Shown: positions 54,840 to 64,000, counted from the stretch's first letter. The stretch is 64,000 nucleotides of DNA from Mortierella sp. BCC40632 (GCA_011634665.1 WAEK01000025.1:62001-126000), one strand, 5' to 3'. The notes: generated from the sequence alone by a model not told the origin. Numbers and translations are program-made.

Positions 54840-55330
54840 TATCCGATCTAAGGCACGTCTTTTTCTCACTGACCTCTTGTATCCACATTCCTATGCCAAG
54901 CTCTTGTCTTTGTCAGTAAGTTACGATATTATAACACCAGCCATACTTCCTACGAGTCGTTTTAAGAAAAACGGACGATTTCACAGGTACTTATGTTGTA
55001 TATTGTGAGGAGTGAGGAGAGAGAAGAGATTGATTGGGATAAGATAGGGAGGAGTGAGGATATTCACTGTGGATGGCGAAGGAGGGAGAATGATTAGGGA
55101 CGATGGACAGTGGATTGAGAGGGTCAGAGATGGGATCGATAGTCTGGACTAATTCATGCACCGTTCCGAAACCACAAGAATTCTATTCAAGGGAAAACAT
55201 GGTGATTTTGAGTGAGACGGGAGGGATGCATAAATGGGATCAAGGGATAGAGCGAGAGATGCATCAAGGACAGTAAGCCAAAGACCAACGTAAGTGAAAA
55301 AGGAGGGATACAAAAAAAACTCTAGGGCAG
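54840..55330. other. Intergenic stretch
   Basis: Contains GA-rich words (GGATGCATAAATGGGATCAA) similar to 32.8 kb upstream of another 28S fragment. No gene. Confidence 0.4.
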
Positions 55331-55375
55331 TAACTGGCTTGCAGCGTTGTTTTTAATAGTTCGATGTCTGCTCTT
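55331..55375 (+). repeat. 28S rRNA-derived fragment, degenerate
   Basis: TAACTGGCTTGCAGCGTTGT, then GTTCGATGTCTGCTC. The same block as at 8863 with an internal deletion; its upstream flank resembles that of the 32885 copy. Confidence 0.55.
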
Positions 55376-55589
55376 TCTCTCGTCAAGGGCGCGTTCGAGG
55401 GGAGAGGGAGCGATTTGATCTGGTGAGAGGAGGGGGATCTGATCTGCTGGGTCCTCATCAAGGCCATTGATACCCTCTCCTGGTTTTTCTCTGAGCATGC
55501 ATCCCTTTCTTTTGCGAGCACAAAGAACAATCAGATGGATGACAGGGAAAAGGGCACTTGCGTCAAAAAATGGGTGCAAGACGTCCTTT

Positions 55590-56060
55590 GGCGTCTTTGT
55601 CTCTCAGTATATTGTGGTGTAGTAAATACGACTGGGCGATCTTCTGGCCCCTAGGCCAGGAGGGGTATAAATGGTGTCCCTCGACACCATTCAATAAAGA
55701 GCAGTTTTTGTTTTCTTCCTTTTATTTTCCCGATCCGTTTGTGAATACTCACCGTCTGGAGCAGGTCCACTCGTCCGCCCGCCCCGGGGGGTGCGATCCT
55801 GTAGCTAGATATTGTTCATTTGCGAGTCTTTTCTCTTACCTTGTTCTCTCTCTATAGAACGGCGGTACGCGTCGTGATCAGCATGTTTCCCTCTTCTATG
55901 CTGGCAATCCCCTTTCCCAATAGGTCTCACACACCTGCCTGCCAAGCATTGCGAGCTCTTTCCCCCTGTGCTGGTCCTCTACGCCGCAATATCAGGGGGT
56001 CGTCACAGAGCCCGTGCCGGGGGGTCGTCCAAATGTCACATCCAAAGAAAAAGAAAAAGA
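55590..56060 (+). other. Candidate LTR-like promoter/terminator segment
   Basis: GGGGTATAAATGG (55662) is followed 35 bp later by CATTCAATAAAGAGC, then GC-rich text with repeated GGGGGGTCGTC (55786, 55997, 56020). TATA and AATAAA in one short block is typical of an LTR, but neither TG/CA ends nor a partner was found. The A4G repeats at 56045–56070 close it. Confidence 0.3.
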
Positions 56061-56153
56061 AAAAGAAAGATGGCATTGGTGGCTCAATGATGTAGCGCTG
56101 TGGTAGATGACAAAGTTTATTCTAAAATGGTCTACTGCCCCAACATCAGCAAT

Positions 56154-56672
56154 TTAGGCAAAGGTGTCGTTTATAATAACCTTCTTGCACTTTCTGGGGT
56201 CCGTGCATTGGTCAGAGCATTGCTTCTTCCAAAAGAGGCGAACGTCGGTCGGGATACCACTAGAGGGAGGATGGTACACGAGATACTCGGCCGCAGCGCA
56301 ATTCATCGCAAACTTGTGCCCATTGAAATCTGTACCAACACTGTCGCACGCTCTCATAGCGGCCGCCCAAATGGCGCCAATACTGATTTTGAGGACGGTC
56401 ATAACAAGAGTGGAGGCGCAGACAGGCGGAGCTGCTGGGACAGCAACACAACCGACGGCGGCGGCGGCGGCGCAAATCAGACCGAGCACTGCGACGGCGC
56501 ATTCACCTGCACCATGAAGACTGTCCCCCTGATCAATCGCCTTGAGGGCCTCGGACCCAGCTATGTATGCCGTTTGCATATCCATCTTGTTCCAATTGAT
56601 GTTGCCGCCCACGGCACAGCCAACAAGAGTCCCTATAAGGCAGAGATAGACAAGTTTGATGAACTTCATCAT
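56154..56672 (-). CDS. Secreted Ala/Cys-rich protein, paralog 1 (inverted-repeat locus)
   Basis: ATG 56672 (or 56669) gives 171–172 residues. Signal peptide MKFIKLVYLCLIGTLVGC, then NINWNKMDMQTAYIAGSEAL. A hydrophobic Ala/Val/Cys-rich centre (GECAVAVLGLICAAAAAVGC) follows, then a polar C-terminal domain: TDFNGHKFAMNCAAAEYLVY, HPPSSGIPTDVR and KKQCSDQCTDPRKCKKVIIN. The six residues before the end are IINDTFA-like. The tail is cysteine-paired (C-x3-C-x5-C). Homologous to 62733–63263. Family unknown. The central segment could be a membrane-active or transmembrane stretch. It is transcribed outward from the left arm of the inverted repeat, with a TATA box at ~56850. Confidence 0.8.
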   Translation of the reverse strand: MMKFIKLVYLCLIGTLVGCAVGGNINWNKMDMQTAYIAGSEALKAIDQGDSLHGAGECAVAVLGLICAAAAAVGCVAVPAAPPVCASTLVMTVLKISIGAIWAAAMRACDSVGTDFNGHKFAMNCAAAEYLVYHPPSSGIPTDVRLFWKKQCSDQCTDPRKCKKVIINDTFA

Positions 56673-56757
56673 GGAGATTCCAACAATGGCGAACGGAAAA
56701 GGCGCGGAAGGTACTTGAGAGCGCAGGGATAAAACGAGAAATGGGTCGAGATAAAGC

Positions 56758-58317
56758 GAGGAAGCAGGAGTGGCTTAATCTGAACAATCGGGACCAAATA
56801 ATAGCCGTGGTGTCAATGGAAATTTGTCAGGGGGTCCTCTTGTATTTTATATTTTATACCTTTTTGTTCGGACGCGCCAGCAGCGCACCTGATGGTATGC
56901 TTCCCTAGATGGGGGACCCGAAGCCCCTCGCCCTCCTCTGGTTTTACTTAAATCCTTAAGCACTTAGAGGTAGACTAGATTACACAAACACAAACTCGCA
57001 TTGGAAGTGCCTTCACAGAGCAATGAACCTTCAAGTATAGTCGAGCGCGGAGAGCTTTTCTTATACCCTCAAGTACTTGGAGGTGTGCGGTTTCTGAAGG
57101 GAAAATATTAAAGAGAAAGAAAGATGAGGTTTCTTTATTACTAGACTCTTCGTTAAATAAAATAAAAAAAGGAAAAGGCATGTGGGCGCTCGTCTCGTGA
57201 GCTGTATCCACTGCCAAACTTATGCAGGGCTGTGCCATGGATAATCCACAACAGAGGTACATTACACAAACAGAAACTCATATAGTAAGTCCACGGTTCA
57301 TTGGGTATTAGCGAATCAAATGCAGCTTGATCGATAGAGTCTTCACAGGCACGTTTAATGTTCCTTGTTGGCCAATCGCGTGGCCATAGAACTCATGATG
57401 GATCTTTCCGGAGCATCGCTTCTACTTCTGCACCATAATGGTCCTCAGATCGCTCGTGAAGCATTCATGCCTTCATGAGATTTTAAGTGTCATCAAATTG
57501 GCCATAAATCTACATAATGATGTACATTGTCAGTATACCCATGAAGAGTTGTTTGCCATCAACGAACTAAGGCCGTCAAAGACTTGCAACCCTACTAGAG
57601 CTCAGCGCGACTCAGACCCACAAAATCAGTTTGTCAATCCGCTTTTGCACCTGAAATCTGGAATTTTGCACTCCTCTAGAGTTCAAAGTACTTGAGTGAG
57701 TAAGGAGATGCCCATTGTGCTATCTCGTTGTTGAATGTTTGTGCAAATTGGATATACCTTGTGCAAGGAATGGATCTGGGCACCTGGACCTCAGTGAGTG
57801 AAAGGCGTAGGGTGATCGAGGCTTTGTCCTATGCAGTGGCAAAAGCGCTTGCACTCGTAAACTAGAAGAAGAAACAGCCGACGTCAGTGATTCAGTAGCG
57901 CTGCCTCACTTGTTGTCGAACGAGCACAGCATGCAGAAATGAACACAGTGAGGACTAAGAGAGCCTAGAGAAAGCAGAAGAGGTCATGGATACACAAGGT
58001 ACAACGTGTGGGTACCTCCATGAGGCATTTTTTATCCTGGAAAAGTGAAAAAAAAAACAATAGGAACCCTTCCACCTGCCGTTTTGGCGAACAGCACTTG
58101 CTCCTTTAGGTTGAAGACACTTTCAGGAGGTTCCCAGAGTCTCCGGGAAAGACTGGGCTCCTCATCTTGTGGCGGATTAAGTTCGGGTCTGTGCTACCGA
58201 CACCGCGCCCTCGGGCATCTCCTAGACTATTGATGTTTTCTTCATGCGTCGGAGTAACCTTTCCATCCTCATTACTAGAGTCCTGACTAAAAATTGTTGG
58301 CACAAATTGGTGACTTA
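56758..58317. repeat. Left arm of long inverted repeat
   Basis: Reverse complement of 61136–62697. Wherever compared the match is exact, apart from a 2-bp shorter A tract near 57622. The arm carries the TATA box and ~1.5 kb upstream of paralog 1. The similarity stops ~86 bp before its ATG. No supported gene inside the arm. Confidence 0.95.
56841..56860 (-). promoter_or_regulatory. TATA box of paralog 1
   Basis: On the minus strand GGTATAAAATATAAAATACA, about 175 bp before the ATG. It lies inside the repeat arm and is identical to the paralog 2 promoter. Confidence 0.6.
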
Positions 58318-58425
58318 AATCTTCGCGCTCTTTTGTTAAATACGCATACTTACATTTCTGCCTCGTACCGACTGCTATATCTTTTCTTCCCATTCCACCT
58401 CTCCTCCTCAAAAACTTTCTGAAAA

Positions 58426-59316
58426 ATGTCAGAGAAGATCCCTATTATCCGTATTCCTTCATGTTCAAGAGTTGGCTGCATCACTCTGTCTATCGGCAAC
58501 GTGCTCTACCTTATCAACCGAATCCAGGTCACTGGATTCCCTCAAGACCTCATTGAGCCCATTCGCCAGTGCATCATTTCGACCCTAGGACCCATCCAAA
58601 ATGAACTCGACAACTTTGGAGCGTATGATTTCCGATTTCAGGGTGGCTTGCAGACGATGTTGAATCAAACCAAGGAAAGAGCCAAGTCGAGAAAGCTGAC
58701 GTTGGAATTGTTTAAGTGCATGCTGAAAAATGGGTGGACCTTTATTCAGGCTACTCCTACGATGGGTCGCAATGTGTTACAGTTGGACACGATGTTCTTT
58801 GAGCAGTCGACGGAGGCTCCTGTACAGGGCCAGGATGTTCTCGAGCCAGACGAGTTGTTCGCCATTGGATTCGATAACGGAGATCGCGTACGGATTATCG
58901 AGGCTCCGGACGCCGTTACGACATTGGTGCGCGAGGCAATTCTCAAGCAATGGGATGGAGATGCAGGGTAAATGAACAGATTGATTCAGAATGCCTTGTC
59001 CATGGCTCGAAAGGTCTAAATGAGAGCAGTGCATATTTACTACTAGATCACGTATCCTTTCCACAAACAAAATAGGATCCTTAATGCAAGCATGGATGCA
59101 GACGACTCGGTCGAGTTCCAGTTGAAGGCGACCCCGTTCATGAACTTTTCTGTGGAGAATTCTATCAAGGTTCAGCGGCTAATGGGCCAGATAATAACCA
59201 ACATCAAGACCGCGAACTACAAGCTGTATGCCATGGTCGATTCCAGTGGCGTGCATTCGAACCCGGATCTGCCTACTTGGGTGTTCCGAAAAGTAGGTCC
59301 AGGTGGGTCGGCGTGA
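58426..59316 (+). CDS. Two-exon gene of unknown function in the inverted-repeat spacer
   Basis: ATG 58426; exon 1 to 58967; intron 58968–59075 (GTAAAT…AAATAG); exon 2 to stop 59316. Total 260 residues. Exon 1 ends …KQWDGDAG and joins in phase to ILNASMDADDSVEFQLKATP. No signal peptide and no transmembrane segment. It is acidic/aliphatic (LEPDELFAIGFDNGDRVRII), with a VGCITLSIGNVLYLINRIQV stretch near the N-terminus. I do not recognise a family. The ORF is completely open, with a proper splice pair, so it is a real gene. Confidence 0.75.
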
Positions 59317-59319
59317 TAT

Positions 59320-59854
59320 CGAGTACAGAGCAAGGGCCGATTTTAAGTCGGCCCCGGCCCGCATGCATCATAAATCGAGATGTGCAGCTACGTTTTGCTC
59401 AAGATGTAACCAAAGATGAGGCCGCAGTTTGAGGTGCAAGGACAGCTAGTGCCAGCGTAAAGTGTAAAGAAAAGACTTCATCCTTGTAATAAAAAAAGTA
59501 CTGATTATTCTAGCAATAGATCAAACTCGATTAGAGCATCAAGAAATCCGAAACTTGCTTGTTTCGTCCATCTTTTATTTCTTCTTATCAGAAAACTCTC
59601 CTTATTTTACGCTCTTTGACAACTTACAAGATATGCCTTAACTGAGAGCCCAGGTGGGCTTATCATTCGGATTCAGTCATCGGCCTCTGGAGATCGAGGA
59701 ACTCCTTAGGTACAACACAAGAGTAAATAGTTGAAATCCTACGTAAGACTCTCAGAATTCAGGCCTTATGCGTCAATTGGCAACATCTCTGACCTAAAAA
59801 AAAAAAAAAAAAAAAAAAAAACTCTATTCCATAGAAACCGCAACCAACACTAGT
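59320..59854. other. Intergenic stretch in the spacer
   Basis: No gene. A poly-A run (59797–59820) precedes the next coding region. Confidence 0.4.
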
Positions 59855-59859
59855 TTGTC

Positions 59860-60733
59860 AGAAGCAATATGCCTCTACTTTGATCCGCAAATACAGAAGC
59901 ACAGTAAGAGGAAGATGGTAGAGGGGTATTTTCCGTCGAAAGCAAGGCTTCTTCCGGCTCAGAGTTTGTGGTCTTGTTCGACGATGAAGCATGGTTTTTC
60001 ACCTGTGTCTTGTTGGCCAACGGGGAATTTGAGTGTAGACTAGTGTTCTGGATGATGCAAGAAGACCTCAGATTTTATTACCACATCGAATATATTGCTG
60101 GACAGTGGTTTGAAGAGAGTATACAGGAAGGCAAGGATGTGGAAGACACACTTATGGAGGAGCAGATGGTTTGAGCATCGATCAAGAAGATCCAAAGCGC
60201 TCTGTTTGCAGATGGCCACTGCCGCACTTTATTCGGTCAAGGTATACCTCTTTTATCCTCCTGAACCTGTGATTGGGCCAGACAGACGATCCAAGAAGCG
60301 CTATGCGGAGAAAATGGCTACCTCAAGAGAAATCGCTGATACCCTCGCAGGTGCTACAGTTACGGAAGAGGAGTTCAAAAAAGCGAAGGAAAGGATGGAT
60401 GAGATCAAGGACGCAATAAAGGCGTCCAGGAAAATCAGGATCGACATCAGAAGCAACGATGGAGACAGTCAGGCCGCTTCGAGTACCAGCAGAAAATGGC
60501 GTTCAAAGGAGAAATTCTCTCGAACAAACAGCGATTCTATTGGTCCTTTTGACTTGTTCAAAGGATTCTCAATGGAGGACATCAGTGATGGCGAGGTCCA
60601 GCAAAGTAAGGGGAGGCCAAAGAACAGTCGGCTAAAAGCTAGCTATGAAGCCGAGCAAGACAAAGGTGAAAACGAAAAACGAAGGAGCCTAGTTCAGAGG
60701 CAAAGCTTGAGAAAACGGTTGACAAGGCTGTAG
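59860..60733 (+). CDS. Putative multi-exon gene, unknown; possibly broken
   Basis: An open frame at ~59923–60167 encodes SEFVVLFDDEAWFFTCVLLA, FYYHIEYIAGQWFEESIQEG and VEDTLMEEQM. A possible 43-bp intron (GTTTGA…TTTGCAG, 60168–60210) brings it into frame with 60211–60733. That part is a Lys/Glu-rich region (TEEEFKKAKERMDEIKDAIK) with a Ser-rich, basic nuclear-localisation-like tail (KNSRLKASYEAEQDKGENEK). The upstream exon is unclear: an in-frame stop lies at 59920. The intron is unusually short, so this may be a pseudogene. Family not recognised. Confidence 0.4.
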
Positions 60734-61135
60734 GAGTCCGGTGGGTGACTCCGAAATTGAGCAAGGATTATGATGACCAGAGTTATCAAGAACGGGAGAG
60801 GCATAGCAGGCGCGAAAAAGCAAACAACGGAGAGAGAATGTCTGTAGCATCTAGCAGGTCATGAAGAACACTAATCACTCCCAACGAGAGTCCTTCTAAT
60901 CCGTGCACCTTTTCTCCATTTGTGTGGCAGATCAACCAGATTTAACTGTCATCCAACAGGCTAGTTCTTGGACATACAGAGTGGGAATGAGGACCCCTTG
61001 CGAGATTTGCCATAGTTGTCAGATTTGATGTGAAAAATTGCCTCAGAAAGTTGACGGGGGGATGAAGATTCCTGTGGAAAGGAGGTTTGAGTTTGACGGA
61101 GGGGTCAGATTATTAGGCTGGACAAACGTTGCGGG

Positions 61136-62697
61136 TAAGTCACCAATTTGTGCCAACAATTTTTAGTCAGGACTCTAGTAATGAGGATGGAAAGGTTACT
61201 CCGACGCATGAAGAAAACATCAATAGTCTAGGAGATGCCCGAGGGCGCGGTGTCGGTAGCACAGACCCGAACTTAATCCGCCACAAGATGAGGAGCCCAG
61301 TCTTTCCCGGAGACTCTGGGAACCTCCTGAAAGTGTCTTCAACCTAAAGGAGCAAGTGCTGTTCGCCAAAACGGCAGGTGGAAGGGTTCCTATTGTTTTT
61401 TTTTTCACTTTTCCAGGATAAAAAATGCCTCATGGAGGTACCCACACGTTGTACCTTGTGTATCCATGACCTCTTCTGCTTTCTCTAGGCTCTCTTAGTC
61501 CTCACTGTGTTCATTTCTGCATGCTGTGCTCGTTCGACAACAAGTGAGGCAGCGCTACTGAATCACTGACGTCGGCTGTTTCTTCTTCTAGTTTACGAGT
61601 GCAAGCGCTTTTGCCACTGCATAGGACAAAGCCTCGATCACCCTACGCCTTTCACTCACTGAGGTCCAGGTGCCCAGATCCATTCCTTGCACAAGGTATA
61701 TCCAATTTGCACAAACATTCAACAACGAGATAGCACAATGGGCATCTCCTTACTCACTCAAGTACTTTGAACTCTAGAGGAGTGCAAAATTCCAGATTTC
61801 AGGTGCAAAAGCGGATTGACAAACTGATTTTTTGTGGGTCTGAGTCGCGCTGAGCTCTAGTAGGGTTGCAAGTCTTTGACGGCCTTAGTTCGTTGATGGC
61901 AAACAACTCTTCATGGGTATACTGACAATGTACATCATTATGTAGATTTATGGCCAATTTGATGACACTTAAAATCTCATGAAGGCATGAATGCTTCACG
62001 AGCGATCTGAGGACCATTATGGTGCAGAAGTAGAAGCGATGCTCCGGAAAGATCCATCATGAGTTCTATGGCCACGCGATTGGCCAACAAGGAACATTAA
62101 ACGTGCCTGTGAAGACTCTATCGATCAAGCTGCATTTGATTCGCTAATACCCAATGAACCGTGGACTTACTATATGAGTTTCTGTTTGTGTAATGTACCT
62201 CTGTTGTGGATTATCCATGGCACAGCCCTGCATAAGTTTGGCAGTGGATACAGCTCACGAGACGAGCGCCCACATGCCTTTTCCTTTTTTTATTTTATTT
62301 AACGAAGAGTCTAGTAATAAAGAAACCTCATCTTTCTTTCTCTTTAATATTTTCCCTTCAGAAACCGCACACCTCCAAGTACTTGAGGGTATAAGAAAAG
62401 CTCTCCGCGCTCGACTATACTTGAAGGTTCATTGCTCTGTGAAGGCACTTCCAATGCGAGTTTGTGTTTGTGTAATCTAGTCTACCTCTAAGTGCTTAAG
62501 GATTTAAGTAAAACCAGAGGAGGGCGAGGGGCTTCGGGTCCCCCATCTAGGGAAGCATACCATCAGGTGCGCTGCTGGCGCGTCCGAACAAAAAGGTATA
62601 AAATATAAAATACAAGAGGACCCCCTGACAAATTTCCATTGACACCACGGCTATTATTTGGTCCCGATTGTTCAGATTAAGCCACTCCTGCTTCCTC
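61136..62697. repeat. Right arm of long inverted repeat
   Basis: Mirror of 56758–58317. It ends 36 bp before the paralog 2 ATG and carries the same TATA box. The arms are separated by 2.8 kb. Confidence 0.95.
62594..62613 (+). promoter_or_regulatory. TATA box of paralog 2
   Basis: AGGTATAAAATATAAAATAC, about 135 bp before ATG 62733, inside the right arm. Confidence 0.6.
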
Positions 62698-62732
62698 TCA
62701 TTTCGTCCTCCCGTGGCTCCCTGTCTTCCAAG

Positions 62733-63263
62733 ATGAAGTTTACTAGATTCATCCCGGTCGCCCTAATCGTGGCCGTCCTCGTTGGCCCCCAAGCTGCTCA
62801 AGCCGACCCCAACTGGAAGAACATGAACATGTATGAAGGCTTCCAGTATGGCGAGGCTGTCAAACGCTTCACTGGTCATCCGGAGGTCGACACCAACGGT
62901 GTTGGTGGCTGCGCTGTTGCGGTAGTGGGCGTGATTGCTTGTGCTGTAGGCTTGGGTGCCTGTGTCATGGCGTCTAATCCAGCGACCATCGCCGGGTGTG
63001 AAGCCATGGGTGTCAGAACCTGGCTCACGGGCTTGATCGTGACTGGCGTGATCGCCATTACGCAAGAGTGCAAAAACATGGGCGCTGATTTTGACGGCCA
63101 CAAGTTTGCTGTCCAGTGCACTGTAGCCCAATATATCGTCTTCCATCCTCCTCCTAATGGCGTCCCGACTGATGTACGAAACTTTTACAAGAAGCAATGC
63201 TCTGACCAGTGCACCGATCCCAGAAAGTGCAAGAAGGTTATTATAAACGACTCCTCGGCCTAA
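62733..63263 (+). CDS. Secreted Ala/Cys-rich protein, paralog 2 (inverted-repeat locus)
   Basis: ATG 62733, 176 residues. Signal peptide MKFTRFIPVALIVAVLVGPQ…AQA, then DPNWKNMNMYEGFQYGEAVK. A Gly/Ala/Cys-rich centre (GGCAVAVVGVIACAVGLGAC) follows, then ADFDGHKFAVQCTVAQYIVF, HPPPNGVPTDVR and the same KKQCSDQCTDPRKCKKVIIN tail. Roughly half the residues match paralog 1 by eye. The last ~62 coding bases differ at only about three positions, while the centre is strongly diverged. The gene is intact. Its role is unknown; secretion is inferred from the signal peptide. Confidence 0.8.
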   Translation: MKFTRFIPVALIVAVLVGPQAAQADPNWKNMNMYEGFQYGEAVKRFTGHPEVDTNGVGGCAVAVVGVIACAVGLGACVMASNPATIAGCEAMGVRTWLTGLIVTGVIAITQECKNMGADFDGHKFAVQCTVAQYIVFHPPPNGVPTDVRNFYKKQCSDQCTDPRKCKKVIINDSSA

Positions 63264-63317
63264 TAATCCTGGATCCTTGCCTTCACGGAGGGGGGAGGGA
63301 CCATTTTTTTCATCCAT

Positions 63318-63407
63318 CCTAGACCAGCGACCCTTTCCTGTGTAATTTTTCTATTCTTATTTCCACACGAAATACAACTGAAAATAAAGAAAAGAAAAAT
63401 CTAAATG
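63318..63407. repeat. Decayed DIRS terminal repeat
   Basis: CCAGCGACCCTTTCCTGTGT, TTATTTCCACACGAAATACA and CTGAAAATAAAGAAAAG follow the order of the DIRS-A/B terminal repeat with several changes. No DIRS coding sequence is adjacent. Confidence 0.7.
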
Positions 63408-63640
63408 GCTCATTTGATGAGCCCGACAAGAATTCGCTCATCTCAAACTTGTTGGAGGGCAAACAGATCTTGCCCAGAGCTACAGAAGTACCATAAACGT
63501 CTTCAATGGCATGCATGCCATAGATCTTGCCGCAAAGGCCGTGCGCATCAATAAACAGCACTGTCTTCTTTGAGCCCGTGCATGAGAGGATGCTGCAATT
63601 GATCCTCACAAGCTTTATCCCTTCGTCTGTCGCAAGTCAC
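63408..63640 (-). pseudogene. Minus-strand exon remnant, unknown family
   Basis: The minus strand reads GIKLVRINCSILSCTGSKKT, VLFIDAHGLCGKIYGMHAIE and DVYGTSVALGKICLPSNKFE. It is well-coded but cut on both sides (DIRS end to the left, hairpin region to the right). It may be a terminal exon of a larger gene. No family recognised. Confidence 0.4.
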
Positions 63641-63656
63641 ATAGTACTCCCGCAAA

Positions 63657-63684
63657 AATTGGAAGCGTTTTCGCTTCCAAAAGA
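63657..63684. repeat. Perfect short hairpin
   Basis: TTGGAAGCG TTTT CGCTTCCAA forms a 9-bp stem with a 4-nt loop. A second palindrome, ATGCTCATTCAATGAGCAT, lies at 63737–63755. Confidence 0.7.
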
Positions 63685-63839
63685 GACGAAGGGATAGATT
63701 GCTCCTTTAGCGTGGCTTGTCCCGCGTGAGAGGTTTATGCTCATTCAATGAGCATTCGATATAGTGAACCTCACCTCCCGAGACTTCCTTTGCCAACAAC
63801 AAAGTGTCAGCTTTCCTGCCGCCTGACTGTGTTACTGTT

Positions 63840-64000
63840 GGAGGATTGGATGAGCCTGCGACAGCAGGCGATATCTAATCCTCCAAATATTACTCCGACT
63901 ACCGCAGCAACAAGTATAAAAGGAGGTCAAAACTATCAAGAAACTGCACAAACCTCTCATCCTCACTCTCTGATTGTTGACTGATATATCCGGAAGCAAC
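63840..64000 (+). repeat. DIRS-C terminal scrap followed by third copy of the TATA-box unit
   Basis: 63840–63883 (GGATTGGATGAGCCTGCGAC…GCAGGCGATATCTAATCC) matches the palindromic core near 1110–1150. From 63885 ATATTACTCCGACTACCGCA, AGTATAAAAGGAGG (TATA 63913–63920) and a TGTTGACTGATATATCCGG leader copy the units at 8.5 and 24.8 kb. The window ends inside. Confidence 0.7.

Noticed and set aside
56300..56502. Arg-rich minus-strand frame and plus-strand ORFs over paralog 1
   Set aside because: Alternative frames of the Ala/Cys-rich coding region; the paralog at 62733 conserves only the main frame.
57438..58233. Short ORFs inside the inverted-repeat arms, identical in both arms
   Set aside because: Identity follows from the DNA identity of the arms; no start context, splice sites or motif supports coding, and one is altered by the 2-bp A-tract difference.

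Overview
The window is eukaryotic. It has short GT–AG introns (about 80–130 bp), TATA boxes, AATAAA-like signals, poly-A-tailed LINE fragments, and DIRS, hAT, Harbinger and Helitron transposons. Crinkler (CRN/CR-toxin) type effector genes together with several small secreted proteins suggest a filamentous early-diverging fungus, perhaps Mucoromycota/Mortierella-like. The taxon is inference from gene content only. The overall picture is a TE-rich, gene-poor effector compartment.

Layout. 1–1.4 kb: end of a DIRS-like element (tyrosine recombinase plus inverted termini). 2.3–3.5 kb: 3' end of a Helitron on the minus strand. 3.8–8.8 kb: CRN1, a decayed Crinkler gene (ubiquitin-like header, P-loop NTPase, PD-(D/E)XK nuclease) with its flanks. 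8.9–13.4 kb: a nest of LINE fragments, a hAT MITE, a TIR element and a Ty3-like scrap. 14.1–17.6 kb: a Harbinger element. 18.3 and 21.2 kb: two small secreted proteins. 20.4 kb: a hAT MITE with perfect TSD. 22.7–24.2 kb: a 5'-truncated LINE inside a CT microsatellite. 24.5–31.3 kb: CRN2, a zinc-finger remnant and truncated CRN3, all close together. 31.3–31.9 kb: a retropepsin-like gene divergent from CRN3. 32.3–33.2 kb: a cluster of 28S rRNA-derived fragments.

33.3–52.4 kb: three members (A, B, C) of one unrecognised multi-exon gene family. Members A and C each appear split by a complete DIRS element, and a nearly intact hAT element with an 8-bp TSD lies between them. 53.6–54.7 kb: an intact 387-residue secreted protein. 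56.2–63.3 kb: a long inverted repeat with two near-identical ~1.56-kb arms. Each arm carries the TATA promoter and upstream region of one of two outward-facing secreted-protein paralogs. Their coding regions have diverged, except for the last ~65 bp. The 2.8-kb spacer holds an intact two-exon gene and a putative multi-exon gene.

Themes. Most reading-frame breaks fall in short homopolymer runs across unrelated elements, so assembly error competes with true decay. CRN genes share an upstream module that also occurs twice without a CRN gene. The best candidates for something new are the mosaic paralog/inverted-repeat locus, the A/B/C family, the CRN-associated upstream module and the recurrent 28S-derived fragments.
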